In this document: piece by piece, positions 10,640 to 21,251 of the stretch
Numbering within the stretch: the stretch's first letter is position 1
How the letters are laid out: every line of letters starts with the position of its first letter
Source: Datura wrightii
Taxonomy: Eukaryota > Streptophyta > Magnoliopsida > Solanales > Solanaceae
DNA length: 64,000 bases
Direction: 5' to 3'
Assembly: GCA_035772735.1 (NCBI GenBank)
Contig: JASDFA010000006.1
Coordinates: 63,628,001-63,692,000, forward strand
Program-made: the position numbers and the translations under genes
Notes under the pieces: model-generated
What the model was told of the DNA's origin: nothing
The model's database searches: none
The model's input: the letters and a program-made list of their open reading frames with translations, nothing else

Positions 10640-11521
10640 CACACTTAGGTTTTATTTTAAACATTCTGACTTGGTTAAGCAAGAATGTGGGTCACAGGCA
10701 GTTGAGAGGATGAAAATTCTAGGGTTCCTCTCTATCTCTTTCTCTTTTATCTCAATTGTTTGTGTGAATTCTACTTATTTGATAATGTTTAATCCAAAAA
10801 TGAGTGGCTAAGTTCACTTCTTGCTGAGGTTGAGAACAATTGTAGTGGAATGTAATTGTTGTTCATTTCAGTTTTCATCTTTTCTTCAATGGTTGTTCTA
10901 TCAATTCTTGTTTTTACTGCATAAATGTTTTGATCTAGAAATCCAATTTTGATTTTGAAAAGGAAAGAAATTGGAAAGATGTGAATTGGTAGGATATGAT
11001 CTCTTCTTAGTTTAGAAAATTGAGAATTGATTTACATTCAGAATAGAAATATATCTGAAAGTCTTATTAGTCAATTAAGGAATCGATATTGTATGGCTAG
11101 AGCATGAAATTCTTTTATCACATAAATGTAGATTAAGGTTTCATGATTCTTAATTGGATAGGAGTCGAAAGATCTAATCCATAGGCAATAATTCTTGACT
11201 AGTAACCGAAGAAAAGATTAGCTGAGTTGAATCGATAAATTACTTCCCTGCATGTTTGTTTTAGCCTCAGCTTGCTCATTACTATTACTCAGACTCAAAT
11301 TATAATTTTAAATTAGATTTTTATTACCTAGCAAACTTAACTCTCAAAATAGTTTTTAATTGGTTGTATGCATTCATAAAGACATAGTTCACTGACGCTT
11401 AAGTTAATTAGTAACATAGTTCAGTCCCCATGGGATCGATACTTGGCTTTACATAAGCCACTTTACTACTTGTTCGACCACGTTCCCTTGCGTGTAGTCA
11501 CTACAGCATCGAACAAGTTTT

Positions 11522-11539
11522 TGGCGCCGTTGCCGGGGA
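11522..11539 (+). promoter_or_regulatory. Primer-binding site (tRNA-Asp)
   Basis: TGGCGCCGTTGCCGGGGA lies 6 bp after the LTR end. It is the complement of the 3' end of plant tRNA-Asp and the usual Athila primer. Confidence 0.88.
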
Positions 11540-11663
11540 CTGGCAATTGGTAAATTTATTTTCTTAGTGTTACTTTACAAATTCTATATAAGTGCTGACA
11601 ACTTGATCTTAGCCTTGCTCTTGCAGATATTGAATTCTTCTGAACGCTGCCAGAGATAAGGAG

Positions 11664-12239
11664 TTGGTGGATTCATATATAGAGCCGGAAAGACAATTTC
11701 ATCGTCAAACAAGGGAAGCTCAAGAGAAGAAGCTAGAGTTGCTAAGACAGGCAATTCTGGAGCAACAACAGAATCCACCACTTGTGAGGGCAGTTTTAGT
11801 GCCCGAGGAAATGGCAGCAAGGCCGGTTCGCGAAGTGGAAATCCCAAATGCTAAAAATGTTACATCTAGCATTTGCAGACCAGAGCCAGGTGGGAGGTTT
11901 GAGCTTAAACAGAACATGGTGCAATTGTTGCACACCAGCGGGCAATTCACAGGTCTCCCTCATGAAGATCCACAACAACATCTCCAAAACTCTTTGGAGA
12001 TAAGTGACACTTACATTCCTATCGGAGTATCATCCAACTACGTGAGGCTTACATTATTCCCATTTTCATTATTGGGAGAAGCAGAGAGGTGGTTGAAAGC
12101 TGAACCACCTAACTCTATCACCACGAGGGATGATCTTGCAAGAAAGTTTTTGATACGATTCTTTTCATCCGGGAAAACAGCAATACATAGAAGTCAAATT
12201 CTAAGTTTTAAACAGAGAGAGGGTGAGAATCTGTATTAA
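11664..12239 (+). pseudogene. gag: Athila gag, N-terminal and capsid part
   Basis: An open stretch of 191 codons. The first codon of the open frame is TTG and no convincing ATG is visible, so the true start is uncertain. The middle carries the Retrotrans_gag signature region: FTGLPHEDPQQHL, then LFPFSLLGEAERWL and LARKFLIRFF. The product would be the structural capsid protein of the virus-like particle. It stops at a TAA (12237-12239). The same frame goes on (AWERF) across a second stop, TAG at 12258-12260, into the next segment, so these are point stops, not frameshifts. Confidence 0.85.
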
Positions 12240-12260
12240 GCTTGGGAAAGGTTCAAATAG

Positions 12261-12815
12261 ATGTTAAGGGAGTGTCCTCACCATCACCAGTCCAATGATG
12301 TGTTGGTGCATACTTTCATTGAGGGTTTGGAACCACATACAAAAATTTTGCTATACTCAGCAGCAGGGGGACAGGCACTAGAAAAGACTTATGAGGAGCT
12401 TTATACTTTGTTCAATCGTATTTCACAGGGAAATCCAGAATGGAATGCGGAATCATCACGAGGAGGAAAAAGGAAAGCGGCAGGAGTCTTTGAGGTGGAT
12501 GGTTTTACAGCTATCGTTGCACAGATAGTTGCGTTGCAAAATCAACTCAACACCCACTTCAGCAGTATGAGCTTGAATCAAGCACAAGCCCCAGTCAATA
12601 TAGTGCAACAGGTATGGTGTGAAGTATGTGGGAGTAATGAACACTCAGCTGAGTGTTGTGGTGCAAATCCAGATTCAGTAAACTTTGTTGGGAACGTCCA
12701 GAGAAATAATAACCAACAGTATGGCAACAATTACGACTCGAATTGGAGGAATCATCCGAATTTCTCTTGGGGTAGTAATAGCCATCAAGGGCAAAGTTCG
12801 AATCAGGGTGTGTAG
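12261..12815 (+). pseudogene. gag: Athila gag, capsid end and zinc knuckle
   Basis: Continues in the same frame as the preceding gag segment. It starts LRECPHHH, typical of Athila/Tat gag, and includes GLEPHTKILLYSAAGG. A CCHC zinc knuckle sits at residues 120-133 of this segment (CX2CX4HX4C: C120, C123, H128, C133), the nucleocapsid RNA-binding motif. An Asn/Gln/Gly-rich tail follows. A TAG at 12813-12815 and another near 12843 interrupt the frame before the next segment at 12900. Confidence 0.85.
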
Positions 12816-12899
12816 AGAAATCAAGGGGGGAATCAGAATTTTTAGGCGCAATACAGAGGAAACAATGCACCTCCTCCACCACCCAACCACATTGAGGAC

Positions 12900-14063
12900 A
12901 TGTTTAAAACAATCATAGCTAACCAAGCACAAATGCAGGCTGATTATGTGAAATTAGCGGCAGACATAAAAAATCAGAAGTTAGCTATAAAGGCATTGGA
13001 GTACCAGTTGGGACAACTAGCTGGAGCTCAAAACACCAGGCCTAGAGGAGGACTACCAAGTGACACTAACCCAAATCCCAAGCAGGTTAATGTAGTGACC
13101 ACAAGGAGTGGATTACAACTCAAGGAGGCGGAACCAGAAAGACCACCTCAGCAATCAGGAGCAGTGGAAAAAGATGGGGAATATGATGACGAGAGGGGTA
13201 AGGAGAAGGAAGCCGAAGCAGAAAGACCACCACCCCCGTTCCCTCAAAGATTAAAGAAGCACAAGGAGGAAGCTTGCTTTAAAAAGTTCATGAAGGTGCT
13301 GAAACAGGTACACATTAATTTACCTTTTGTTGATGTTTTGCAAGGAGTGCCGAAATATGCAAAGTATATCAAGGACATCGTAGCAAACAAAAGCAGATTG
13401 ACGGAGTATGCTATGGTGGCGCTTACTGAGGAGTGCACTTCTCGGATACAGAACAGGTTGCCAACAAAGCTCAAGGATCCTGGGAGCTTTACCATTCAGA
13501 TCACAATCGGGCAAAGTATCCGAGCTCGCGGACTATATGATTTGGGAGCGAGCATAAACTTGATACCGACATCGCTGTTCAAGAAGATGGGGCTGGGCAG
13601 TCCTAGACCAACTACAGTGATCTTGCAGTTAGCAGACCGTTCTTTAATCAGACCAGATGGCATTGTGGAGGACGTGCTAGTGCAAGTGGGCTCCCTTATT
13701 TTCCCGATAGATTTTATTTTATTGGATTTTGAGCTGGATGCGGAAGTCCTATTTATTTTGGGACGTCCTTTCTTGGAAACTGGGAGAGCGTTGATTGATG
13801 TAGCTACAGGGCAACTAACCATGCGAGCGCATGATAAAGTGGAGGTGTTTGATGTGTATGAGGCCATGAAGCTTATGGCCATCTATGAGGAGCTATCAGC
13901 AATCAATGTGCTAAACAAGGAAGCAATTCTTCAGATTATTGATTCTCAAGATCCATTGGAGAGAGCTTTGATGAGCTCCGATCATTTCGGAGATAGGGAT
14001 ACTTATGAGATGGTGCAAATATTGAACGAACCAAAATGGTTTCTAAGGAAGCAAGACTTTTAG
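12900..14063 (+). CDS. Athila gag C-terminus plus aspartic protease
   Basis: A 387-codon open frame in the same phase as gag. Residues 1-75 form a coiled-coil-like linker (ALEYQLGQLAGAQ) and the GGLPSDTNPNP...VTTRSG segment conserved in Athila/Tat gag. Residues 80-120 are charged and Pro-rich. Residues 115-165 carry PPPFPQRLKK and a conserved FKKFMKVLKQVHINLPFVD block. The retropepsin active site is DLGAS at residue 214, the usual Athila variant of D-T/S-G. The conserved FILGRPFLETGRALIDV follows near residue 285. The protease would cleave the Gag-Pol polyprotein. The frame ends at TAG 14061-14063, and the pol frame carries on in the same phase. Confidence 0.88.
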   Translation: MFKTIIANQAQMQADYVKLAADIKNQKLAIKALEYQLGQLAGAQNTRPRGGLPSDTNPNPKQVNVVTTRSGLQLKEAEPERPPQQSGAVEKDGEYDDERGKEKEAEAERPPPPFPQRLKKHKEEACFKKFMKVLKQVHINLPFVDVLQGVPKYAKYIKDIVANKSRLTEYAMVALTEECTSRIQNRLPTKLKDPGSFTIQITIGQSIRARGLYDLGASINLIPTSLFKKMGLGSPRPTTVILQLADRSLIRPDGIVEDVLVQVGSLIFPIDFILLDFELDAEVLFILGRPFLETGRALIDVATGQLTMRAHDKVEVFDVYEAMKLMAIYEELSAINVLNKEAILQIIDSQDPLERALMSSDHFGDRDTYEMVQILNEPKWFLRKQDF

Positions 14064-14650
14064 CCATTGATGAGGTCCTTGGAACCATTGCCAAAACCAT
14101 CTATTGAGGAAACACCAAAATTGGAGTTGAAGACATTGCCTCCACATTTGAAATATGTATTTTTGGGGGAAGATGACACCTTGCCAGTCATCATCTCTGC
14201 AGAACTGATTGAGGCATAGGTAAAGGACGCATTGGTGGTTCTCAAGAGGCGGAAGAAAGCAATGGGCTGGCAAATGTCAGACATTAGGGGAATCAACCCA
14301 GCCTTTTGCACACACAAAATTTTTATGGAGGAAGGAGCAAAGCTAACTGTACAACATCATTAGAGGCTAAATCCGGTGATGAAGGATGTGGTTAGGAAGG
14401 AAGTGATCAAGTGGCTTGATGCAGGTGTGGTCTACCCATTTGAGACAGTGAATGGGTCAGTCTCGTTCAATGTGTCCCAAAGAAAGGAGGGATGACCGTG
14501 GTCACCAACGAGAAGAATGAGCTGATCCCTACACGCACAGTCACAGGCTGGCGAATTTTCATGGACTATAGAAAGCTCAATCTAGCCACGAGAAAATATC
14601 ATTATCTTATCCCATTTATTGATAAGATATTGGACAGGTTGGCAGGTCAG
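14064..14650 (+). pseudogene. pol: Athila RT, broken N-terminal part
   Basis: Follows the protease in frame (LELKTLPPHLKYVFLGED, then RRKKAMGWQMSDIRGINP), with TAG codons at 14217-14219 and near 14361. Around 14450-14470 a small deletion shifts the frame. From there VQCVPKKGGMTVVTNEKNEL and WRIFMDYRKLN (the RT fingers) are read in another frame. Near 14645-14660 a second deletion removes the residues normally following DRLAG, including the region of the first catalytic Asp of RT. The RT is therefore inactive by sequence. Confidence 0.82.
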
Positions 14651-16766
14651 ATATTCTGGCTATAACCAAGTAGCCATAGCATCAGAGGACCAGGAGAAGA
14701 CCACTTTCACATGTCCTTATGGGACATATGCTTTCAGGCGGATGCCATTTGGTCTATGCAATGCACTTGCCACATTCCAGAGATGCATGATAGCTATCTT
14801 TCACAATATGGTGGAAGATTTCGTCGAGGTATTTATGGATGATTTTTCTATTTTCGGTAATTCATTTGCTACATGTTTGCAGAATCTTGACAGGGTGCTA
14901 GCTCGTTGTGAAGACTCCAACCTTGTACTCAATTGGGAGAAATGTCATTTTTTAGTCAAGGAGGGTATCTTCCTTGGCAATAAGGTGTCTTGCAAGGGGT
15001 CTGAAGTCGATCGTGCGAAGATCGAAGTGATTGAAAAGCTACCACTACCTGTGTCAGTGAAGGGTGTTCGCAATTTTCTCGGACATGTAGGGTTCTACAG
15101 ATGGTTCATCAAGAACTTCTCTAAAATTTCTAGACCAATATATAGGTTGGTAGAAAAAGAGGCGAAGTTCGAGTTTGATGAGGATTGTGTTAAAGCATTC
15201 GAGGAGTTGAAACAAAAGTTGATAGAAGCACCTGTTCTCATTTCTCCGAATTGGGAGAAACCATTTGAATTAATGTGTGATGCAAGCGATGTGGCTGTAG
15301 GAGACGTATTGGGGCAGCAGAGGAATAAAATTTTTCATTCCATTCATTATGCAAGCAAAGCACTTGACGTAGCCCAAGCCAATTATACAGTCACTGAAAA
15401 AGAGATGCTAGCATTGATGTTCGCTTTTGATAAACTCAGGTCCTACTTGGTGGGTTCTAAACTAGTGGTGTATACCGATCATGCAGCAATTCAGTATCTG
15501 TTTAACAAGAAGGATGCAAAGCCCTGGCTGATTAGATGGATCTTGTTGTTACAAGAGTTTGACCTAGAGATTTGGGACAGAAAGGGGAGCAAGAATCAAG
15601 TGGCAGATCACCTATCGCGACTGGAAAGTCGGTTGCATGTGAAGGAAGGTGACAACATCAAGGAAGAGTTCCCGGATGAGCAGCTCTTGGCAATAAGGGA
15701 AGCTAAAATCCCTTGGTATGCAAACATTGTGAATTTGCTGGTAAGTGGAGTTTATCCACTGGAGGCTACGACTCAACAAAGAAAGAAGTTGAGACATGAT
15801 TGCAGGTATTACGTTTGGGATGATCCGTACTTGTTTAAGCAGGGACCGGATCAGGTGATGAGACGATGTATTCCAGAGAGCCAGATTGCAGAAGTATTGA
15901 GGAGTTGTCACTCATCATTGTATGGAGGGCACCAAGGAGGCGAGCAGAAAGCGCACAAGGTGCTACAGTCAGGTTTCTTTTGGCATACACTGTTCATAGA
16001 CTCTATGGCATATGTAAAAATGTGTAGTAGATGTCAAAGAACAGGCACAATTGGTAGAAGGTCGGAGATGCCACTGCAACAGATATTAGAAGTGGAGATC
16101 TTTGATATATGGGGAATAGATTTCATGGGCCCGTTCCCACCGTCAATTGGTAATTGTTACATCTTGGTAGCCGTTGATTATGTATCCAAGTGGGTCGATG
16201 CAATAGCTTGCCCCAGGAATGACAACAAGGTGGTAACAAAATTTGTGAAAAAGCACATTTCCACCAGGTTCGGCACACCCCAAGCCATTATCAGTGATGG
16301 AAGGGCTTATTTTGTAAATGCAAATTTCAAGAATTTTCTAGCTAAGTGTGGGGTGCGCCACAAGGTAGCAACAACATATCATCCCCAAACTAGTGGGCAA
16401 GTGGAGGTGTCGAACAGAGAAATCAAGCAGATTCTACAGAAGATAGTGAATGCACAACGGATTGATTGGTCAAGTAAACTCGACGATGCGTTGTGGGCTT
16501 ATAGAACTGCGTACAAGACAACCATTGGGACTTCTCCGTACAAATTGGTCTATGGAAAGGCATGTCATCTGCCTGTGGAGCTAGAACATCAAGCTTTTTG
16601 GGCCGTGAGAAAGTTGAACATGGACCCGGAGCTAGCAGGGAAGAAGATGCTGATGCAACTCCGTAAACTTGATGAGTTTCGATGGCATGCTTATGAAAGT
16701 GCCAAATGCTACAAGGAGAAAACGAAGAAGTGGCACGATAGGCATATGGTGCTTCAGATCTTTTAG
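14619..16766 (+). CDS. pol: Athila pol: RT (partial), RNase H and integrase
   Basis: A 715-codon uninterrupted frame. Residues 1-15 read through the deletion junction, and homology starts at SGYNQVAIA. The RT carries FTCPYGTYAFRRMPFGLCNA and the active-site FMDD at residues 72-75. RNase H has D221 (CDASD), E261 (TEKEM) and D287 (YTDH). The integrase zinc site is H431, H438, C469 and C472. The integrase core has D501 (GIDFMGP), D560 (ISDG) and E596, exactly 35 residues apart, a full D,D-35-E triad. The integrase would join the cDNA to the host chromosome. The frame ends at TAG 16764-16766, but homology continues. Confidence 0.92.
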   Translation: MIRYWTGWQVRYSGYNQVAIASEDQEKTTFTCPYGTYAFRRMPFGLCNALATFQRCMIAIFHNMVEDFVEVFMDDFSIFGNSFATCLQNLDRVLARCEDSNLVLNWEKCHFLVKEGIFLGNKVSCKGSEVDRAKIEVIEKLPLPVSVKGVRNFLGHVGFYRWFIKNFSKISRPIYRLVEKEAKFEFDEDCVKAFEELKQKLIEAPVLISPNWEKPFELMCDASDVAVGDVLGQQRNKIFHSIHYASKALDVAQANYTVTEKEMLALMFAFDKLRSYLVGSKLVVYTDHAAIQYLFNKKDAKPWLIRWILLLQEFDLEIWDRKGSKNQVADHLSRLESRLHVKEGDNIKEEFPDEQLLAIREAKIPWYANIVNLLVSGVYPLEATTQQRKKLRHDCRYYVWDDPYLFKQGPDQVMRRCIPESQIAEVLRSCHSSLYGGHQGGEQKAHKVLQSGFFWHTLFIDSMAYVKMCSRCQRTGTIGRRSEMPLQQILEVEIFDIWGIDFMGPFPPSIGNCYILVAVDYVSKWVDAIACPRNDNKVVTKFVKKHISTRFGTPQAIISDGRAYFVNANFKNFLAKCGVRHKVATTYHPQTSGQVEVSNREIKQILQKIVNAQRIDWSSKLDDALWAYRTAYKTTIGTSPYKLVYGKACHLPVELEHQAFWAVRKLNMDPELAGKKMLMQLRKLDEFRWHAYESAKCYKEKTKKWHDRHMVLQIF

Positions 16767-17003
16767 CCGAGGCAGAATGTGTTGCTATTTAATTCGAGAC
16801 TGAAGCTTTTTCCAGGCAAATTGCGGTCCAAATGGTCAGGGCCATTTGAAGTGGTGAGAATGACCCCACACGGGGCAGTGGAGTTGTGGCAAGAAGATAG
16901 AAGTGCCACATTTTTGTTAAATGGGAAAGATGTAAGCATTATTGGGGTGAGGACGTTATTCGAGAGAAGACGTCCATCACTCAAGAGGATGATTGAGCAA
17001 TGA
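16767..17003 (+). pseudogene. pol: Athila integrase C-terminal tail
   Basis: In frame after the single TAG at 16764. PRQNVLLFNSRLKLFPGKLR and SKWSGPFEVVRMTPHGAVEL form the conserved Athila integrase C-terminal domain. It ends RRRPSLKRMIEQ and TGA. A single point stop separates it from pol, so the ancestral pol ended here. Confidence 0.85.
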
Positions 17004-17479
17004 ATGACGTCGAGCCGCGATGGTAAATCAGGCACTGTACGGGAGGCAACCTGTGAATGTGTTGTAATAGATGAGTAGAACTATTTGAAAAAATAAAAAA
17101 AATTAATAAAAAGAGAAAAACAAAGAAAAAGAAAAATATAAATTTTTTCGTTGAAACCTATGAATTCTAACCAATTTCTTTTGTTGAAATGATTTTCAGG
17201 TGTAACGGAGGGCAAAAAAATGCAAAGAAACGCAAAGGAAAAAATCGAGGTGAGAATACAAATTGGCACATAATAGTGAGCCTGCGCGATAGCTCTGTGT
17301 CACGGAGGAGGTGCTTCGCGTTACCCTCCATGACACGTTGACGCTTGTTCCTAATTTTTTAAAAATCCATAACACTGGCGAGATGGCTCCGTGTCATGGA
17401 GGGGGTGCTCCACATTACCCTCCGTGACACGTTGAGGGTTATTTCGCGTCGGGTCACACCGGGTCACCGGGTAACCCGC
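17004..17479 (+). other. Pol-to-ORF intergenic region with duplicated LTR-like modules
   Basis: No ORF. An A-rich stretch (17080-17150) precedes two CG-rich modules at about 17280-17340 and 17370-17440. Each contains CTCYGTGTCAYGGAGG, a GTGCT(T/C) spacer and CCTCC(A/G)TGACACGTTGA. These are the same modules that fill the U3 of both LTRs. Confidence 0.7.
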
Positions 17480-18270
17480 GCGAAAAATACCTTTTAAAAC
17501 CCAAAATCCCCTAATTTCTTCCTATTTTTTCACTTCCTCCACGACCCAAACCCCAAAGCCCCTTCTCCTTCAACGTGACAGAGACCTAGGCATCAATTTT
17601 CTTCAAGTTTTCTTCAATTTCATCAAATTAAAGGTATGTTCTTGAACTCTACCTCATTTTTGCTCAAATTTTTTATTATTGAATATGTTTGGTGATTGAA
17701 CCTTGCCCTAAGTGAGAATTAAGCTTGAATTCACTTGAGTTATGAATGAATGACGTTCATAGTATCGTTGTGAATATATGAACTCGATGATTGCATGTTT
17801 TATTGAATTCTGGCGAAATTGATAGCTAGGGTTGAAAACTTAATAGGAAGAAGACTAAATTCTTTGAAATGTTGAAAAAAATTGGGTTGTGCATGTTGGG
17901 TGAAGCAAAATATAGTGTAATTGATGTTGAATATGCTAAGTAGACAAAGGATTTTCGGGAGAATGAAATTGGAGAATTGCATAGGTTGTTGAAAAAATAC
18001 GCTAAGTGCTATGATGATGTAATGGAATCGACGGTGATATTTTTATTCATTGTACGAAGTCTGAGTAGTACATAGTAATTGTTCCATCGACTTATATGAA
18101 TGCACTAAGCATGTTGAATGTTAAGAATTGGAAAAGCATGAATGTCTTGTCGAATTGTTGGGATTGTGGCTTAAAACTAAATATGGGGTGACCCAATTAA
18201 ACCCAACCTTAGTTGAAGCTAATTATGACTTGAATAACATTGGGACTGTCTATTTGAATGTACAGGAATA
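17480..18270 (+). promoter_or_regulatory. Candidate promoter, 5' leader and leader intron of the extra Athila ORF
   Basis: The region 17480-17633 is CT-rich and leader-like. A splice-donor-like AAAG/GTATGT lies at about 17634. A splice acceptor TGTACAG/GA lies at about 18265, just before ATG 18271. The ~630 bp between them are AT-rich with many stops. The arrangement suggests a spliced 5' leader for the downstream ORF. It is inference; no TATA box stands out. Confidence 0.4.
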
Positions 18271-19491
18271 ATGTCAGGGCAACAAGACAAGGGAAAGGGC
18301 GCATCCACATCGGGATCCAATAGAAAAAGGGTGAGATTGGGAACAACAATTCTAGCAGCACCAGCGGTTCCGCGAGGCCAACGCTGACAATACGAAACCC
18401 GATGGGTGACTGATGAGGGGAAGAAGTGGTATGAGAAACACAAAGAAACCAAATACTTCCCAGAGGAGCAGATAGCACGAGAGCTGCTGGCACATGAATT
18501 CCCTCGGATTGTACACCGAATTGACACTGCTGGACTGAACTTCATCTTCGAAGAGCCTAGGGAGTGCAATATCCATCTTATCTGGGAGTTCTATGCCAAC
18601 TGGAACTCGACCCTACGCAGTCACACCATAAAAATCAGGGGGCAGGTTGTCACTTTTGAGCCCTATCATTTGAATGCAATCCTGGGGCCGCGGGACACAG
18701 ATGCTCATGTCCTTAGGCAGCTGAACATCACTCCACCCTATGCAGAGATCATACGCACCCTATGTGGAGCCCGATCGACAGCAAGGTGGAGTAGAAACAA
18801 GGAGAGGGGCTACCATCAGACATTGCCCTACTCTCAGATGAACCGGGAGGCCCGGATTTGGATGAATATTGTCTATTCCTGCCTGATCCCGGGGGAGCAC
18901 ATGACAGATGTCACCCGGGATAGAGTGTTCTTAGTGTATGCCCTGATGAAGGGACTGGAGATCAATATTGGGGCGGTAATCATCTCCGCCATAAAGAGAG
19001 CCCAACTGCGTCAGGGGAATAGATACGAGTTCGGTGGTTTGCTTACCACGTTCCTGAGGGGTCATGATATTGAGGAGGAGGCCCTTGATTACATCCCACA
19101 AATCAACAGGTGTGCCTTAGATGTCACTAAAACCAAGGCACCTGACACTACTTATTGGCCGGTGCTCACACTAGCCGAGCGACATGCTCGGGATGACCAG
19201 TATATGGCCCACATGTACGGGATACAGATGCTGCAGTTGCGCATATGCGGGAGGCCGGCAACAGAGGATGAGCTTTGGCAGCTCGAGTTGGATTACCCAT
19301 TCGGCATGAATTCCCGGGCTCCATGCAGAGTGGGGCCTGCATTTATGGAGCCCGTAGATGATGATGTCCCCACCGATAAGGAGACACGCCGGGAGGACTC
19401 AGATGTTGAGTCAGATGAGGACGGCGGGGGCGATTCGGATATGGGAGACGAAGCAATGACACCTGATGAAGAAGTTGAATACTTCGATTGA
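18271..19491 (+). CDS. Extra 3' ORF in the Athila env position (putative plant transposon protein)
   Basis: The ATG at 18271 is in frame with the long open part from 18406, giving 406 codons (MSGQQDKGKGASTSG...). One TGA at 18385-18387 (codon 39) interrupts it, so this copy is a near-intact pseudogene. Conserved blocks are WEFYANWNS, IRGQVVTFEPYHLNAILG, CLIPGEHMTDVTRDRVFLVY, ALMKGLEINIGAVI and RYEFGGLLTTFL. I recognise these as the 'putative plant transposon protein' domain found beside Athila/Tat pol genes. The C-terminal ~45 residues are very acidic. No transmembrane segment or signal peptide is visible, so an envelope function is not supported. Its biochemical role is unknown. Confidence 0.82.
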
Positions 19492-21251
19492 TCAGGGAGT
19501 TTCACCAGCCAAACTTTGTGATATGTGAAATTATGTGAACACTGGGGATAGTGTTTGGTTTAAGTGTGGGGTGGGAGTAGTTAGGTGCCTGCTGCTTTGT
19601 TTATGTTTTGTTTTTTTGTTGTTGTTGTGTCTGTGCAAAATGTGACCTTGTGACTCTATGTTGTGTGTTCTTTAATTAAGTTGGTGTTGAAATGAATGTT
19701 GAGCTGCTGTGTGTTGTGTTGAGCTACTGTTGGTTGTGTTGTGTAAATATATTTCAAATTATATTTTTATCTTTTTCTATAAAATTTTTTCTAATTTTTT
19801 ATGTTTGGTTTCTCGTCCTTTGTTTTTGGTGCTTTTACCAAGAATAGTCCCATTGAATCGAAGTCGTAGATAGTGACCGTTCCCTATGATGGATGGATGA
19901 CGACCATCTTAAGGGAAATGTAGTCGATAGGAGTAGTTTTTTTCTTTCTTTTCTTTCTTTTGTGTGTTTCCCAAACGTGTCACTACTTCATGGTTCGGCG
20001 TTCTTGCTACGTGTTGTACATGATATTAAGATGCAAAGGTGATTTGTATGAAAGCATCAAATGTGTAAAAATGTTTAGATACCTAGGCCATAGAGTTTGA
20101 TTTGTTGGGATCGAGGCTTAATAGTGAATTCTTGTAATTAGCTGATTGAAAAGTCTGTGAATATGTCTTGAGTTGAGCATGTGCAATGAGTGTGAGGTGA
20201 GGTTTTGATTATTCCATGCTATTGTGAAGTGTCTAGAACTTGCCTGGTGTGTGTACTAAACGAAATGAAGGATGTGTATTGTAGGAAAGGATGTAGGCAT
20301 TTCTTTGATTAAACTGAAAGTTTCTCCAGTATCACACCTACCTTGAATGTGCATCCTAGTTAGCCCCATTGAGCCTTTAGCCTTTTTTTTTCTTTTCTTT
20401 GAAGAGGTACAAACCAAGCTTAATCCCTTCTTTTCATTAGCCGTTAATTTGATCCAAAACTCTTAAGCGCTCAAGGAAAACAATTTTCCCATAGTGTAAA
20501 GGAGTGAGAATTGTGAAACGGAAGGAAAAGAGGAAGTTGTGAAAGTTAAAGAAAGGTCAAAGGTGAACTTGCTAAAATTAAATAAAATAAAGATGTATAA
20601 CTAATATTTGCTAGTAAGTCGAGTGTGCTTAAAGAAATGGGAACAAAAATAAAGAAAACATTTAAAGAATGAGAGGATGAAGGAAGAAACAATGCCCATA
20701 TTGATGGTGGGATGTATTGAAAAGCACTTAAGGAAGCTAGTTGCTATTATTTGTTAGCCCTGTATTTACTAGTTCCTTAGCTTACATTACAAGCCGTCAA
20801 GTCCTACGTGATCTTACATTACGCATCCTTATATTAGTGGAGTAATACACTAGAGGCAAGCCTATGGTTCATGACATGATGCATGTGAATTCTTTGGGAG
20901 AGAGAGCGAAATCATATTCATATACCCCTACATGTAGTGCTTTGGAAATCATATGATGGCAAATGGGGTAATTTTCTTGTGTTGTGAGGGCACATGCTTG
21001 ACGAGAGATTAAATTTCATGTCGGATGTCTTGATCAGTTCATTTGCACGAGTTTGCCAAGATTGAAAATTGATTCTTGAGCTTAGGAGATCTTAATGTGA
21101 TGTACTTTATTGTATTGATGAGACCATGCATGTTTTCTTGATGATTTGCTATATTAAATAATCGGTATAGCTGTAGCTTGAACTGTCGAGCCAAAGTAGT
21201 AATGCGTGGGGGTCAATTCAATGAGATGTGAGAGTATTGTTCGAGGATGAA
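19492..21251 (+). other. Athila 3' untranslated region
   Basis: About 1.76 kb with no supportable ORF. It includes a PPT-like copy at 19557-19585, T-rich runs (19600-19630, 19790, 20385) and AT-rich sequence up to the true PPT. Long 3' non-coding regions are typical of Athila elements. Confidence 0.75.

Larger units (their letters stand above)
10061..11515 (+). repeat. 5' LTR of the Athila-type element (1455 bp)
   Basis: Begins TGTTCTTGGG and ends ATCGAACA. It is collinear with the 3' LTR at 21275-22776. A TATA box TATAAATAG lies at 10631-10639, with CG-rich dyad modules 100-300 bp upstream. In about 315 bp compared near the TATA box I counted roughly 20 differences from the 3' LTR, unevenly spread. 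It lacks one ~33-bp module and ~19 bp present in the 3' LTR. This suggests an insertion that is not recent. Confidence 0.92.

Noticed and set aside
10569..10811. Open frames in the Athila LTR (also 21820-22173)
   Set aside because: They span the TATA/R region of the LTR. They do not continue into gag and differ between the two LTRs.
18271..19491. Envelope-like gene
   Set aside because: There is no signal peptide or transmembrane segment, and the conserved blocks fit the putative plant transposon protein domain instead.
19293..19505. Ser-rich minus-strand open frame
   Set aside because: It is the antisense shadow of the acidic tail of the plus-strand ORF.
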